Of a stretch of 36,632 nt of DNA, positions 15,068 to 23,283 are shown one piece after another. The notes beneath the pieces were generated by a model. The model did no database searches and was not told where the DNA came from. It was given only the letters and a program-made list of their open reading frames with translations. A program made the position numbers and the translations under genes. This DNA is from CAZFLY01 sp964519995 (lineage in GTDB: Bacteria; Planctomycetota; Phycisphaerae; Sedimentisphaerales; Anaerobacaceae). The number at the start of each line of letters is the position of its first letter. Position 1 is the first letter of the stretch. Location: assembly GCA_964519995.1 (NCBI GenBank), contig CAZFLY010000026.1, forward strand, positions 1 through 36,632, in the 5' to 3' direction.

Positions 15068-16210
15068 ATGAGACGGAGAATAATTCCGCTAAGGCCTCTG
15101 ATAGTAGGGATATTCCTAACAGCAATAATATACTCGGCTGTTGTCGGCAGAACCTTATACGTCGACGACGACGGCCCGGCGGATTTTTTCACCATCCAAG
15201 ACGCTATAGACGATGCCAACGACGGCGATGCTATTGTTGTTCAAACTGGTCTTTATAAAAACGATATTTACTTTCTTGGTAAGAATATAACTCTGACCAG
15301 TACAAACCCCCATGACCCCGAGATTGTTAAGGCTACCAACATCGGCTGTGAATATGATGAAGCTAAAATAATATTCAATGGCAGCGAAGATGCGAATTGT
15401 ATTCTAACTGGCTTTAATATCAATGGGTATGTTCAGGGCTGCGAAACAAGAATTGCTCCTATCTGCGAATGTGAGAATCATACGCACGCTACGATTAGCC
15501 ATTGCATATTTCAAGGAAACTGTGGTCTATGTGGTATAGTTATAATGTGCTGTGATGGAACAATCAGTAACTGCTTAATTGCTGATAATAAACAATGCGG
15601 GTTTTGTTCCGCTGCTTTTATTTATCCAACCATAAATGAATGCCATGGGCAGATTATAAATTGCACTATAACTAATAATAATGGTTGTTGTTCGGTATTT
15701 ATTACAGATGGAACTTTAACAGTAGAGAATTGTATTATCTACCATTTATGTGAATACAGTATTTTTTACATCGTGAATGGTGAATTAAATATATCATACA
15801 ATGATGTCAAAGGCAGTCTTAACTCAGTAATATCAAATAATAGCATTGTAAACTGGGGGCCAGGCAATATTGACGAGGATCCCTGCTTTACTAATTTGAA
15901 TAATGGCGATTACCATCTCAAATCGCAGGCTGGCAGATGGGACCCAGCCAGAAATAGCTGGGTAAAAGACGACGTCACCAGTCTCTGTATCGATGCCGGT
16001 GATCCAAGGTCGCCTATTGGATACGAGCCGTTTCCTAATGGGGGCGTAATCAATATGGGGGCCTACGGTGGAACAAACGAGGCAAGTAAATCATATTTTG
16101 GCGAACCTCTATGCGAAACTATCGTCGCCGGCGACATAAACGGCGACTGCAAGGTGGACTTCTTTGACCTGCAGATTCTGGTCTTGCACTGGCTTGAGAA
16201 AAACAGCTAA
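15068..16210 (+). CDS. Secreted parallel beta-helix protein with C-terminal dockerin-like repeat
   Basis: The ATG at 15068 has AGGAGAGG upstream. The 380-residue product starts with a signal peptide (RPLIVGIFLTAIIYSAVVG). It then has the opening YVDDDGPADFFTIQDAIDDA, the usual start of planctomycete right-handed beta-helix (pectate-lyase-like) proteins. Rungs follow to about residue 290, for example ATISHCIFQGNCGLCGIV, GTISNCLIADNKQCG and GQIINCTITNNNGC. The conserved INMGAYGGTNEAS precedes the C-terminal AGDINGDCKVDFFDLQILVL, a single dockerin-type calcium-binding segment. The rungs are unusually rich in cysteine (about 20 in all). It is exported; the substrate is unknown, but such proteins are generally tied to polysaccharide or cell-surface functions. 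Confidence 0.8.
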   Translation: MRRRIIPLRPLIVGIFLTAIIYSAVVGRTLYVDDDGPADFFTIQDAIDDANDGDAIVVQTGLYKNDIYFLGKNITLTSTNPHDPEIVKATNIGCEYDEAKIIFNGSEDANCILTGFNINGYVQGCETRIAPICECENHTHATISHCIFQGNCGLCGIVIMCCDGTISNCLIADNKQCGFCSAAFIYPTINECHGQIINCTITNNNGCCSVFITDGTLTVENCIIYHLCEYSIFYIVNGELNISYNDVKGSLNSVISNNSIVNWGPGNIDEDPCFTNLNNGDYHLKSQAGRWDPARNSWVKDDVTSLCIDAGDPRSPIGYEPFPNGGVINMGAYGGTNEASKSYFGEPLCETIVAGDINGDCKVDFFDLQILVLHWLEKNS

Positions 16211-16214
16211 AATT

Positions 16215-16229
16215 GTGCTTTCGGAGCAC
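16215..16229 (+). terminator. Weak hairpin after the beta-helix gene
   Basis: GTGCT, a TTCGG loop and AGCAC lie 5 nt after the stop at 16210. No T-tract follows directly, so it is at best a weak terminator or a 3'-end stabilising stem. Confidence 0.3.
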
Positions 16230-16296
16230 GTTGGCAACCACAAACAGCAGGCTCATTTCGGCGAAAAAAACCACCAAAAATATTTTAGCCATGAAC

Positions 16297-16325
16297 TTGA
16301 CAAACACCCTGCAATATTCTATTGA
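16297..16325 (+). promoter_or_regulatory. Possible promoter of the ferredoxin gene
   Basis: TTGACA (16297-16302) is followed after 17 nt by TATTGA (16320-16325). The -35 is perfect, the -10 poor. The ferredoxin ATG is at 16395. Confidence 0.35.
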
Positions 16326-16394
16326 ATGTTCTCTGTAAAAAAACGAATATTCTGGCTTCGGCGTTCTATTAGTTGGGTCAAAAAGGAGTGTGTC

Positions 16395-16577
16395 ATGAAG
16401 GTAAAAATTGAGGATACCTGCACTGCTTGTGGGCTATGTGTTGATACCTGTCCTGAAGTCTTCGAGATGGGCGATGATATGGCACAGGTTATCGTCGATG
16501 AGGTGCCCGAAGAGCACGAGGATGCCGTTCAGCAGGCGGCTGACGAATGTCCCGTCGAAGCGATCGTCGTAGAGTAA
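16395..16577 (+). CDS. Single-cluster [4Fe-4S] ferredoxin
   Basis: The ATG at 16395 has AAAAGGAG 8 nt upstream; the frame is open further upstream but that part is not ferredoxin-like. The 60-residue protein has C9-x2-C12-x2-C15-x3-C19-P (DTCTACGLCVDTCPEVFEMG) and a final cysteine in ADECPVEAIVVE. It closely resembles the 60-residue ferredoxin of Thermotoga maritima, where the first three cysteines and the C-terminal one bind a single cubane cluster. The partner for a structural disulfide with C19 is absent here. It is a small cytosolic electron carrier, transcribed alone; its redox partner is not evident from the neighbours. Confidence 0.9.
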   Translation: MKVKIEDTCTACGLCVDTCPEVFEMGDDMAQVIVDEVPEEHEDAVQQAADECPVEAIVVE

Positions 16578-16687
16578 AATAATTTATTGCATTAAAAAGT
16601 TCGACGATAGCTATATCGCAAGGATTTCCGGGCCGTCAGAATAGTTTTCCGCTTGCTGTTGGGGATGTCAATTTTCGTAAGCCAGTG

Positions 16688-17956
16688 TTATTTTTCCTGT
16701 CTTCGCAGCATAAATACGCCCAGCAAAAAAGATGAAAATCCGATGCCCAGCAGTATCAGGCATGGGCTTATCATTTCTGCGGGGCTGAAGTTGCGCCAGA
16801 TGGCCCCTTCAAGGGTAAATATTCCCCATTTCACCGGACTTATATTACTGAACGGTCGCAACCATGCAGGCATGAAAGCGAGCGGCATCATAGCTCCACC
16901 AAGCATACCCGTGATCATAAGTATTGCCCATCCTGCTGCGCCTACGCTTTGCTCGGTGCGTCCCAATGTGCATATAAACATCATAATACCAACGAAACAG
17001 AGTATCGTACAAAGCACGGCTGGAATGAACAGCAGCCGGTTACCCATGGGCATCTTGAAGAGTACCTTGGCGCCAATGGTTAGAATGCTCATTATTAATA
17101 AGCACGTGAAAAAGCATGCCAGCCCTTTGCCACCGAGAATATGGGCGCGTCCGATCGGCCCGACACGCAGACGCTCGAATGTTCCGCCTGATCGTTCTTT
17201 TACGATCGAGATTGCGAATGTTGCCGTGCAACCCATAAAACCCCAGAGCAGGACCTGTGCAAAAGTAATCTGAAACGGTGCAACGGGGCCTTCGTATTCT
17301 CTGCTGACATCCAGTTTGGCGAAATTGAATATGTCTCCTTCGAAACCTGCCTGAAAGTCCTCCTCGTTGGCATCTCTTAGCAGAGTGTCGAAAGAATCTA
17401 TAAAATCAAGATATAGTTTTGCCTGCTCCGCGTCGAGATCATTGGCTTCTTCGATATCATTCCGCCAGAGCTTAGTCTGATTTCTCATCCATCCCTGGTC
17501 GACAAATTTATCGCCCAGAGCCTCGAATTGAGCCTTGGCCAGAAGTCCCTGGAGATAGCCGCTTTCCATCCTGCGTGAAGGATCCTGTGCTATTTCTATT
17601 TTTGGCTCTTCGCTGTTGAATATAGCCTCAAATCCTTCTCCAAAACCTTCTTTCAGAACAACCGCCGCTGAAACTTTACCTTTTCTGACCTGCTCAATTG
17701 CCTCATCTCTGCTGAGGTGTACGATTTGTAATGCCTCATCGGATTCGAGCTTTGATATATACGAACCGGAAAATTCGGTCTTGTCCTCGTCAACTATTGC
17801 GATTTCCATTCCTGTAGGCCCTTTGCCGGCACTGGAAAATATGGCGCCGAAAAACAGAGCAAATATAACAGGAAAACCCAAAACCCAGAAAATATTGCCT
17901 TTGTCACTTAGTAGTACGTGAAAATCTTTGACAGCGAGTAGTATTGCTTTTTTCAT
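16688..17956 (-). CDS. ABC-2 type exporter permease
   Basis: The 422-residue protein has one N-terminal membrane helix (NIFWVLGFPVIFALFFGAIF, about 22-41), a large extracytoplasmic domain (about 50-210, including IAIVDEDKTEFSGSYISKL), and five or six C-terminal helices from about 225. The motif ERSGGTFERLRVGPIGRAHI (about 254-273) is the conserved coupling segment of ABC-2 permeases, and GWAILMITGMLGGAMMPLAF follows. It forms the membrane channel of a two-gene ABC exporter with the ATPase directly upstream; the ATPase stop and this ATG share one base (TAATG). The substrate is unknown; this class exports drugs, lipids or ions such as Na+. Confidence 0.85.
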   Translation of the reverse strand: MKKAILLAVKDFHVLLSDKGNIFWVLGFPVIFALFFGAIFSSAGKGPTGMEIAIVDEDKTEFSGSYISKLESDEALQIVHLSRDEAIEQVRKGKVSAAVVLKEGFGEGFEAIFNSEEPKIEIAQDPSRRMESGYLQGLLAKAQFEALGDKFVDQGWMRNQTKLWRNDIEEANDLDAEQAKLYLDFIDSFDTLLRDANEEDFQAGFEGDIFNFAKLDVSREYEGPVAPFQITFAQVLLWGFMGCTATFAISIVKERSGGTFERLRVGPIGRAHILGGKGLACFFTCLLIMSILTIGAKVLFKMPMGNRLLFIPAVLCTILCFVGIMMFICTLGRTEQSVGAAGWAILMITGMLGGAMMPLAFMPAWLRPFSNISPVKWGIFTLEGAIWRNFSPAEMISPCLILLGIGFSSFLLGVFMLRRQEK

Positions 17957-18867
17957 TAATCTCTAAGCCTCCGACCCGTAAGATTTAGAAAAACGTCCTC
18001 GAGATTGGCCGTCTGAACCTTCAGCGTTTGAAAACGAACACCGCTGCGGTTAAGCTTCGCCAAAGACTCCATCGGCTGGTTGGTCTTGAACCTAATCTTA
18101 TTCTCTTCGAACTGCACGTCCTTATCTTCGATAAAAAACTTTAATTTGTCAGGATCTGACAGTTTCTCCTCGAACTCGGCCTCAATGTGGGATGGACCTC
18201 CGTGCTTATCAATAAGATTCCCAACACTATCCATATCTAAAATCCTGCCGTGGTCAAGAATCACCACCCGGTCGCAAAGGCGCTGGGCCTCCTCCATATA
18301 ATGGGTTGTATAAATGATTGTTCGGCCTTGTTTTTTCCAGGCCTCGATCGTTTCGAATATCAAATTTCGAGACTGCGGGTCCACTCCAACCGTTGGTTCA
18401 TCAAGCAGTAGAAGCGGTGGCTCGTGCAAAAGAGAGCACATCATATTGAGCCGGCGTTTCATTCCACCGCTATATTTCGAGACTCGCTCATTACTGCGTT
18501 GTGCCAGTCCTGCCATCTCAAGGCAATCCCTGATACGCTCTTTTAACTTTCGTCCGCTTAGTCCATATATTCTACCAAAAAAACGCAGATTTTCTTTAGC
18601 CGAAAGCTCCTCATATAACGCCAATGTTTGTGGGACAACACCCAAAGATAGGCGTACTTCAGGCACAGTTGGGTCGGCTTTCCCATCGAGCGATACCGCG
18701 CCCTGGTCCGGCCTCAGGAGTCCACAGAGTATGTTGATTGTGGTAGTCTTGCCCGCTCCGTTAGGCCCCAAAAGGCCGAATGTCTCTCCATGGCTGACCT
18801 TGAAGCTTACATCGTCTAAGGCAACGACCTTCCCGAATCTCTTGTATAGATTCTGAACTGATATCAT
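17956..18867 (-). CDS. ABC exporter ATP-binding protein
   Basis: The 303-residue protein has Walker A GPNGAGKT (34-41), Q-loop VPQ (78-80), signature YSGGMKRR (132-139), Walker B LLLLDEP (152-158), D-loop GVD and the switch histidine in YTTHYMEEA. A C-terminal extension (about 225-303) of the DrrA/CcmA type ends LEDVFLNLTGRRLRD, a pattern typical of this exporter class. It powers the permease encoded next. The ATG at 18867 lies 9 nt after the proC stop, so proC and both transporter genes probably form one transcript. Confidence 0.9.
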   Translation of the reverse strand: MISVQNLYKRFGKVVALDDVSFKVSHGETFGLLGPNGAGKTTTINILCGLLRPDQGAVSLDGKADPTVPEVRLSLGVVPQTLALYEELSAKENLRFFGRIYGLSGRKLKERIRDCLEMAGLAQRSNERVSKYSGGMKRRLNMMCSLLHEPPLLLLDEPTVGVDPQSRNLIFETIEAWKKQGRTIIYTTHYMEEAQRLCDRVVILDHGRILDMDSVGNLIDKHGGPSHIEAEFEEKLSDPDKLKFFIEDKDVQFEENKIRFKTNQPMESLAKLNRSGVRFQTLKVQTANLEDVFLNLTGRRLRD

Positions 18868-18876
18868 AATGACTCC

Positions 18877-19686
18877 TTATCCGGATAGCTCCCTTGACCT
18901 GTCTCGCGCCCTCGTGATACCTGCCAAGATAATATCTCCAAGTTTATGCTCGGCGAAGATTTTAAGGGCTGCTTCCGTTGTGCCGCCTGGCGAAGTCACC
19001 TTTTGGCGAAGAACAGCAGGTCCTTCATTGCTTTTATCCGCTTCGACTGCCAGCATACCCGCACCCTTAGCGGTTTGCAAAACCAGGTCTTTGGCCACAG
19101 CCTCAGGCAGGCCGAGCGAGGCGCCTGCCTTTATCATCTCTTCCATCAGAAGGAAAAAATATGCTGGGCCACTGCCGCTAACCGCTGTCACAGCGTCAAT
19201 TAAATCCTCATCTTCGACCACAACCGCTTTACCCACTGCCGAAAATATTGCCATCGCTTTATCGAGCATCGGCTTTGCTTTTTCATTCGCAAATAATGCG
19301 CTGGCTCCTTCGCCGATTAAAGCTGGTGTGTTGGGCATGACACGAACTATCGGTATATCACCTAACACAGCAGAAATTTTGGCTACCTTTATCCCTGCGG
19401 CTATCGAGATTATGAGTTGTACCGACTTGATTTCCTCTTTGATGCTCTCAAGAGCCTCAGCCATATTCTGAGGCTTAACACTCAAAACAATGATTTCGAC
19501 CTTCTTAACTATTTCTGCATTATTTGCAGCGGCCGTTGCTCCATATCTTTCGCCTAACAGTTTCAACCGTTCTGCTTTGATGTCACTGATGAAGATCTTT
19601 TCAGATGTGTAGAGTTGCGCTGCAATTATGCCTTTTATCAGGGCTTCAGCCATATTTCCACTGCCGATGAATCCAATTGTTTCCAT
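18877..19686 (-). CDS. proC: Pyrroline-5-carboxylate reductase
   Basis: From the ATG at 19686 (AAGGA 8 nt upstream) the product has 269 residues, the normal size; a longer frame starting at 19782 overlaps the divergent gene and lacks similarity. The Rossmann fold opens TIGFIGSGNMAEALIKGI. The family signature VSGSGPAYFFLLMEEMIKAG and the C-terminal RQKVTSPGGTTEAALKIF are both present. It reduces 1-pyrroline-5-carboxylate to L-proline with NAD(P)H in the cytoplasm, the last step of proline synthesis. The linkage to an ABC exporter downstream is probably only positional. Confidence 0.95.
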   Translation of the reverse strand: METIGFIGSGNMAEALIKGIIAAQLYTSEKIFISDIKAERLKLLGERYGATAAANNAEIVKKVEIIVLSVKPQNMAEALESIKEEIKSVQLIISIAAGIKVAKISAVLGDIPIVRVMPNTPALIGEGASALFANEKAKPMLDKAMAIFSAVGKAVVVEDEDLIDAVTAVSGSGPAYFFLLMEEMIKAGASLGLPEAVAKDLVLQTAKGAGMLAVEADKSNEGPAVLRQKVTSPGGTTEAALKIFAEHKLGDIILAGITRARDRSRELSG

Positions 19687-19696
19687 GTCTTTATCC

Positions 19697-19724
19697 TTGT
19701 CAGAATTGATAGTGAATGTATAAT
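19697..19724 (+). promoter_or_regulatory. Promoter of the flavin reductase gene
   Basis: TTGTCA (19697-19702), a 16-nt spacer and a perfect TATAAT (19719-19724). The start site near 19731 leaves a short leader with GGAGAAG before the ATG at 19766. It lies in the 79-nt divergent region shared with proC. Confidence 0.55.
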
Positions 19725-19765
19725 TCTCGAAACTAGTAATATAAGGCCATTTGTGGAGAAGAACA

Positions 19766-20269
19766 ATGCAAAAACAGGTCAAATATGATCAGGCAATCAA
19801 AACGAAGTATCCTGAACAAGTGGTGATAGCTATAGCAAAAGACAGGAACGGCAAAGCCAACCCGATTACACTCGGATGGTCAATGATTGTCTCTGGTGAG
19901 CCTCCAATGATGGCAATAGCGGTCGCCAAAACGCATTACTCAATTGAGACGATCACCCACTCTCGCTGCTTTACGATCGCTTTTCCTTCCTCGAAAATGG
20001 CTGATGCCGCTTTATTCTTTGGTTCTAAATCCGGCAGAGACGTTGATAAATTTGCTGAGTTTGAGTGCAAGACAGAGCCTGCCCAGGAAATTGACTCGCT
20101 TTTACTCACGGATGCGGTGGCCAATTTCGAATGCACAATCGAGTCACAGATGGTTGCTGGCGACCATATGATTTTCGTCGGGAAGGTTGTCGTTTCGCAT
20201 ATAAACACGGAGTTTCAAAAGCGCCTTTATACTGTCGGCCCGGGCCACAAACTCGGCTCTGTTTCCTGA
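19766..20269 (+). CDS. Flavin reductase-like (RutF/NADH:FMN oxidoreductase family) protein
   Basis: The ATG at 19766 follows GGAGAAG and gives 167 residues; an ATG 15 nt upstream in frame is less likely. The split-barrel flavin-binding fold shows PEQVVIAIAKDRNGKANPIT, LGWSMIVSGEPPMMAIAVAK, HYSIETITHSRCFTIAFPS and a C-terminal AGDHMIFVGKVVVSHIN. These proteins bind FMN and either reduce flavin with NAD(P)H or serve as flavodoxin-like carriers in anaerobes. It is divergent from proC and stands alone, with a tail-to-tail neighbour (TauE) on the other strand 45 nt away. The physiological partner is unknown. Confidence 0.8.
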   Translation: MQKQVKYDQAIKTKYPEQVVIAIAKDRNGKANPITLGWSMIVSGEPPMMAIAVAKTHYSIETITHSRCFTIAFPSSKMADAALFFGSKSGRDVDKFAEFECKTEPAQEIDSLLLTDAVANFECTIESQMVAGDHMIFVGKVVVSHINTEFQKRLYTVGPGHKLGSVS

Positions 20270-20314
20270 CGATACATGCCTTCCGGCACAACCGCTGGAA
20301 ATTGCTGAAGCAGT

Positions 20315-21037
20315 TCAGCTCGGGTAAATCAGCAGCTTCACACCTGCAAGCAACAGAAATACCGCTACAATCGCTCTGAAGTAATTCTGCGGGATTTCCT
20401 CTACTATGTGTTTCCCGCTCTGGGCGCCCAGAAACGAAGCTGTAATAAATATGGGCATTACCCATAAAAGCGGTTTTTCAAGTTGCGCGCCATTGACGAT
20501 ATAGGTTGTCAACCGTGTAGTATCGATTGCCAGCGCTATCGCTCCGGCGGTTGCAATATATACAGCCTTAGGCAGATCGAATGCAGATAAAAACATTCCC
20601 CGAACCGCACCTCCGATGCCGAATATTCCTGCCAGAAATCCGCTTAATGCGCCGCCGATTGTTGCCGTTGCCACATTTTGTTTGATCTTAAATGAACTTC
20701 GCGCCAGCAGGTAAATCACATAGACAATAATAAACACACCCAGAACTCTCGACAGCACACGCTGCGAAATGTCAAACATCAACGACGCCCCAACAAAGCT
20801 CGCGAATATCCCAGGAACGCCAAAGGTTACTGTCAACCGCCAACGAAAACCGCCCCTGAACAAGATCAGTTTCCACAGGTTGCTGAACCAGTGAATAATC
20901 CCTACAAAAACAAGTGTTTGGTCAAAGGGATAAAACATCGCCAGTACCGGCACCATGATTGTTGAAAGTCCAAAACCTGTGACTGTACCTACGATGCTCG
21001 CCACAAAAACCAGAAGGCAGATAGAAACAGTCTGCAT
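20315..21037 (-). CDS. TauE/SafE-family anion permease
   Basis: The 240-residue protein has about seven membrane helices in two repeats. The family signatures are VGTVTGFGLSTIMVPVLAMF (about 16-35) and GALSGFLAGIFGIGGAVRGM (about 129-148), followed by GAIALAIDTTRLTTYI. Family members export sulfite, sulfoacetate or related anions, and some import them. AAGGTAG precedes the ATG at 21037. It lies 27 nt after a small membrane protein gene on the same strand and about 290 nt downstream of the sigma factor gene. The substrate cannot be read from context. Confidence 0.8.
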   Translation of the reverse strand: MQTVSICLLVFVASIVGTVTGFGLSTIMVPVLAMFYPFDQTLVFVGIIHWFSNLWKLILFRGGFRWRLTVTFGVPGIFASFVGASLMFDISQRVLSRVLGVFIIVYVIYLLARSSFKIKQNVATATIGGALSGFLAGIFGIGGAVRGMFLSAFDLPKAVYIATAGAIALAIDTTRLTTYIVNGAQLEKPLLWVMPIFITASFLGAQSGKHIVEEIPQNYFRAIVAVFLLLAGVKLLIYPS

Positions 21038-21064
21038 AGTGCTACCTTGCTATATTTACCAAAG

Positions 21065-21283
21065 TTAAGAAATTTTTCTTTTCTTGCGAAACAGAGACCT
21101 AACCTTTTGGCGGCATCTCTCTGGAAGTAAAGTCAGCAACTTGCGTTGAAGTAGAATCCTCAATCCGAGAATTTCCAATCCAATCAGTGCCAGCCACGAA
21201 CCCGGTGAAAATGGTGTGAGCGCTGCCAGCACACCAAGGATGATTAATGTGATACCCAGGATTATTCTCAGACCTTTTCGCAT
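21065..21283 (-). CDS. Small membrane protein, PGPGW-like family
   Basis: The 72-residue protein has two hydrophobic helices (ILGITLIILGVLAALTPF and SWLALIGLEILGLRILL) joined by the short turn TPFSPGSW, the core of the PGPGW family. A strongly basic tail follows (CRQKVRSLFRKKRKIS), so the C-terminus is probably cytoplasmic. AAGGAT sits very close to the ATG. It is encoded between the sigma factor and the TauE permease in one orientation. The function of the family is unknown. Confidence 0.6.
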   Translation of the reverse strand: MRKGLRIILGITLIILGVLAALTPFSPGSWLALIGLEILGLRILLQRKLLTLLPERCRQKVRSLFRKKRKIS

Positions 21284-21327
21284 ATCCTTAATTTTATTGT
21301 GCGCGAGTAAAATGACGCTAAAGCGTT

Positions 21328-23022
21328 TTATCCTGTCAACAATTCGAATTCTTCACTACTCAGGCATTGTCTGAGTTTTTGTAGTGCAATCAATTCTATC
21401 TGTCGAATTCTCTCTTTACCCAGGCCAAGGTCTTCGCCAATTTGATTCAAAGTCTTCTTTTGTCTTTTGACTCCTGTACCGACAAGGCCAAAATGATTCA
21501 GAATAATATACTGCTCACGCTGATTCAGTTCTTCCTTGATCACATTTGTTAGGCTTTTTCGAGCCCTCTCAACTGTTCCGATGTCTGCCGCTGCTGCGGT
21601 TCTTAGGTCTCGTTGGATACTTGCCAGTGACGCTGCTTTCTTTCGGCTGAGCTCTGTGTCTTTGCCTGAGACCTTCGCATATTCCTTGGCAATGTTAAGT
21701 GAGGCGAGTTTACCGAACCGGAGGCCCTTCGTGTAGTCGAACTGTTCCACCGCCTGAATCAGCGCATAGTTGCCTTTGCTGACCAGCTCGGAAAAACTTG
21801 CACCTGTAGCGGCGTGTTTGCTTGCAGTACTTACGACAAGTCGCAGGTTTGCCTCGATTATAATCCTTCTAATTTCCTCTGCTTGAGCAAGATAGCCCTC
21901 TATTTCTTCCAACAGTCTGCTTGAGACGCGAGAGAGTTTAATACCGCTACGAGTTTTCCAGGCCAGATATTTGAGGTAGTTATATCTACGGAACAACTCG
22001 ACTTCACGTTCTCTATTGAGGATGGGTGCATCCTTAAGTATTTGTAGGTATTCTGGGACCAAATGTTCGCCAACCAGTTCGAAGGGCTCAATTATTTTGC
22101 TGGTAACAGAGTGTTCGAGGTCTATGGGCTCAGCCAGAATTCTTTTCGTTGCGTCATCCGCAAGAAATTCATCACTAATTATGAATTCGATTTTTCTGGC
22201 CTGAAGAGCTATTGCCCTTCGAAGATTTATGATTCGATATATTGAACTCTTACTACGATTGAATCGTTTCATTAATTCCGGTACTTTTACCTTTTGTTTA
22301 TATAATTTGTAGATTTCACCTGCCTTGGCAGCGTCGATTAAAAATGAAGGTTTTTTGAAAATGGGCCCATCGGGGCGTGACTTCTCATATCTGAGCAGAG
22401 TGTACCTGATTGTCTCGTGGGCTGTGCCTGTTTTGCTTGCTATTTGGCTGATAATCTGGTAACGTGATAAGCCGGTCTTGGTTGCGAGTTCCTTTGCCTG
22501 TTTTATGATCTGCTGTTTTTGTTTATTTGTCAGCCGCTTAAAATCCCGGGCCCCAGAGACGAGATGTTGATTTGTGTTTACATATTTTTCCACCGTCGAT
22601 TGTAGAAAGCCGAGGTGTTTTCCACCGTCATGAAAAACAAACTTTCGTGCAATCAGACCCTGTTTTCGCCAGCGATTGATCGTTTTTGTCGAGACATTGA
22701 GTTGTGCTGCGAGTTCTTCAATAGTATAGACTTTTTCCTTTTGTTCTGAGGCCGGTAGGGCGAGTTGACTGCTGAGCTTTGAAATGAATATCCACAGATC
22801 ATCTAAAAGGTCACCGCCTTTTATCAGTTCAGCCTTGACCTCACCTTTTATGTGAAAGCCGGTGATGCCAAAGTGGACGAACTCAAATGGATATTCCTTG
22901 TTTTTATCGATGATTCCGAACAGTTTTTCTGCGGCTTCAAGTTGTTTTCGCCGTTTTTTCTCAGGTGTAAATCGAAGCTGCATTAGCAACTGTGCTAAGT
23001 TTTGGCTCTTTACCCGTCGCAT
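21328..23022 (-). CDS. Sigma-70-family factor with long helix-turn-helix N-terminal extension
   Basis: The protein has 564 residues. The C-terminal half is sigma-70-like: a region 1.2/2.1 segment (APILNREREVELFRRYNYLK, 332-351), region 2 (IRRIIIEANLRLVVSTASKH, 384-403; SELVSKGNYALIQAVEQFDY, 411-430) and region 4 with a helix-turn-helix (TLNQIGEDLGLGKERIRQIE, 524-543). Region 3 is very short. Region 2.3 reads GLRFGKLASLNIAKEYAKV, lacking the WW or YW aromatic pair that helps open DNA in standard factors. The N-terminal half holds three further helix-turn-helix units: a MerR/excisionase-like one (YTIEELAAQLNVSTKTINRW, 99-118), one at about 165-212, and a resolvase-like one (VPELMKRFNRSKSSIYRIIN, 247-266). 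It probably binds DNA through both halves. No anti-sigma gene is adjacent. There is no clear Shine-Dalgarno at 23022. Confidence 0.75.
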   Translation of the reverse strand: MRRVKSQNLAQLLMQLRFTPEKKRRKQLEAAEKLFGIIDKNKEYPFEFVHFGITGFHIKGEVKAELIKGGDLLDDLWIFISKLSSQLALPASEQKEKVYTIEELAAQLNVSTKTINRWRKQGLIARKFVFHDGGKHLGFLQSTVEKYVNTNQHLVSGARDFKRLTNKQKQQIIKQAKELATKTGLSRYQIISQIASKTGTAHETIRYTLLRYEKSRPDGPIFKKPSFLIDAAKAGEIYKLYKQKVKVPELMKRFNRSKSSIYRIINLRRAIALQARKIEFIISDEFLADDATKRILAEPIDLEHSVTSKIIEPFELVGEHLVPEYLQILKDAPILNREREVELFRRYNYLKYLAWKTRSGIKLSRVSSRLLEEIEGYLAQAEEIRRIIIEANLRLVVSTASKHAATGASFSELVSKGNYALIQAVEQFDYTKGLRFGKLASLNIAKEYAKVSGKDTELSRKKAASLASIQRDLRTAAAADIGTVERARKSLTNVIKEELNQREQYIILNHFGLVGTGVKRQKKTLNQIGEDLGLGKERIRQIELIALQKLRQCLSSEEFELLTG

Positions 23023-23192
23023 AACTACACTTTCAGTGTTTAGCCTTTAATTTGGAGGCCACTGAAGAATTCAAATATGAAAATGCAAATATTAAGATCA
23101 CATATCAAGGTGTAGAAAATTGCCTTCACCAAATTGTTTTTAATTTTTCAAATTTCCCGTATCACTAAGTGTCCATTTTATCATATCGGAAG

Positions 23193-23221
23193 AAAAAAAA
23201 TAGCCGTGCAAGACGGCTATT
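23193..23221 (-). terminator. Rho-independent terminator of the corrinoid protein gene
   Basis: On the minus strand AATAGCCGT, a CTTGC loop and ACGGCTATT form a perfect 9-bp stem followed by a run of eight T. It lies about 60 nt downstream of the stop at 23284 and upstream of the sigma factor gene, insulating the two. Confidence 0.85.
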
Positions 23222-23283
23222 TCTAACTTTTCTAAAATAATAGTTAACAGGGCTACAAGTTGTTAGTAATCATTTGTATATTA

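Noticed and set aside
19687..19782. Longer proC start at 19782
   Set aside because: It would overlap the promoter and start of the divergent flavin reductase; the Rossmann fold begins properly at 19686.
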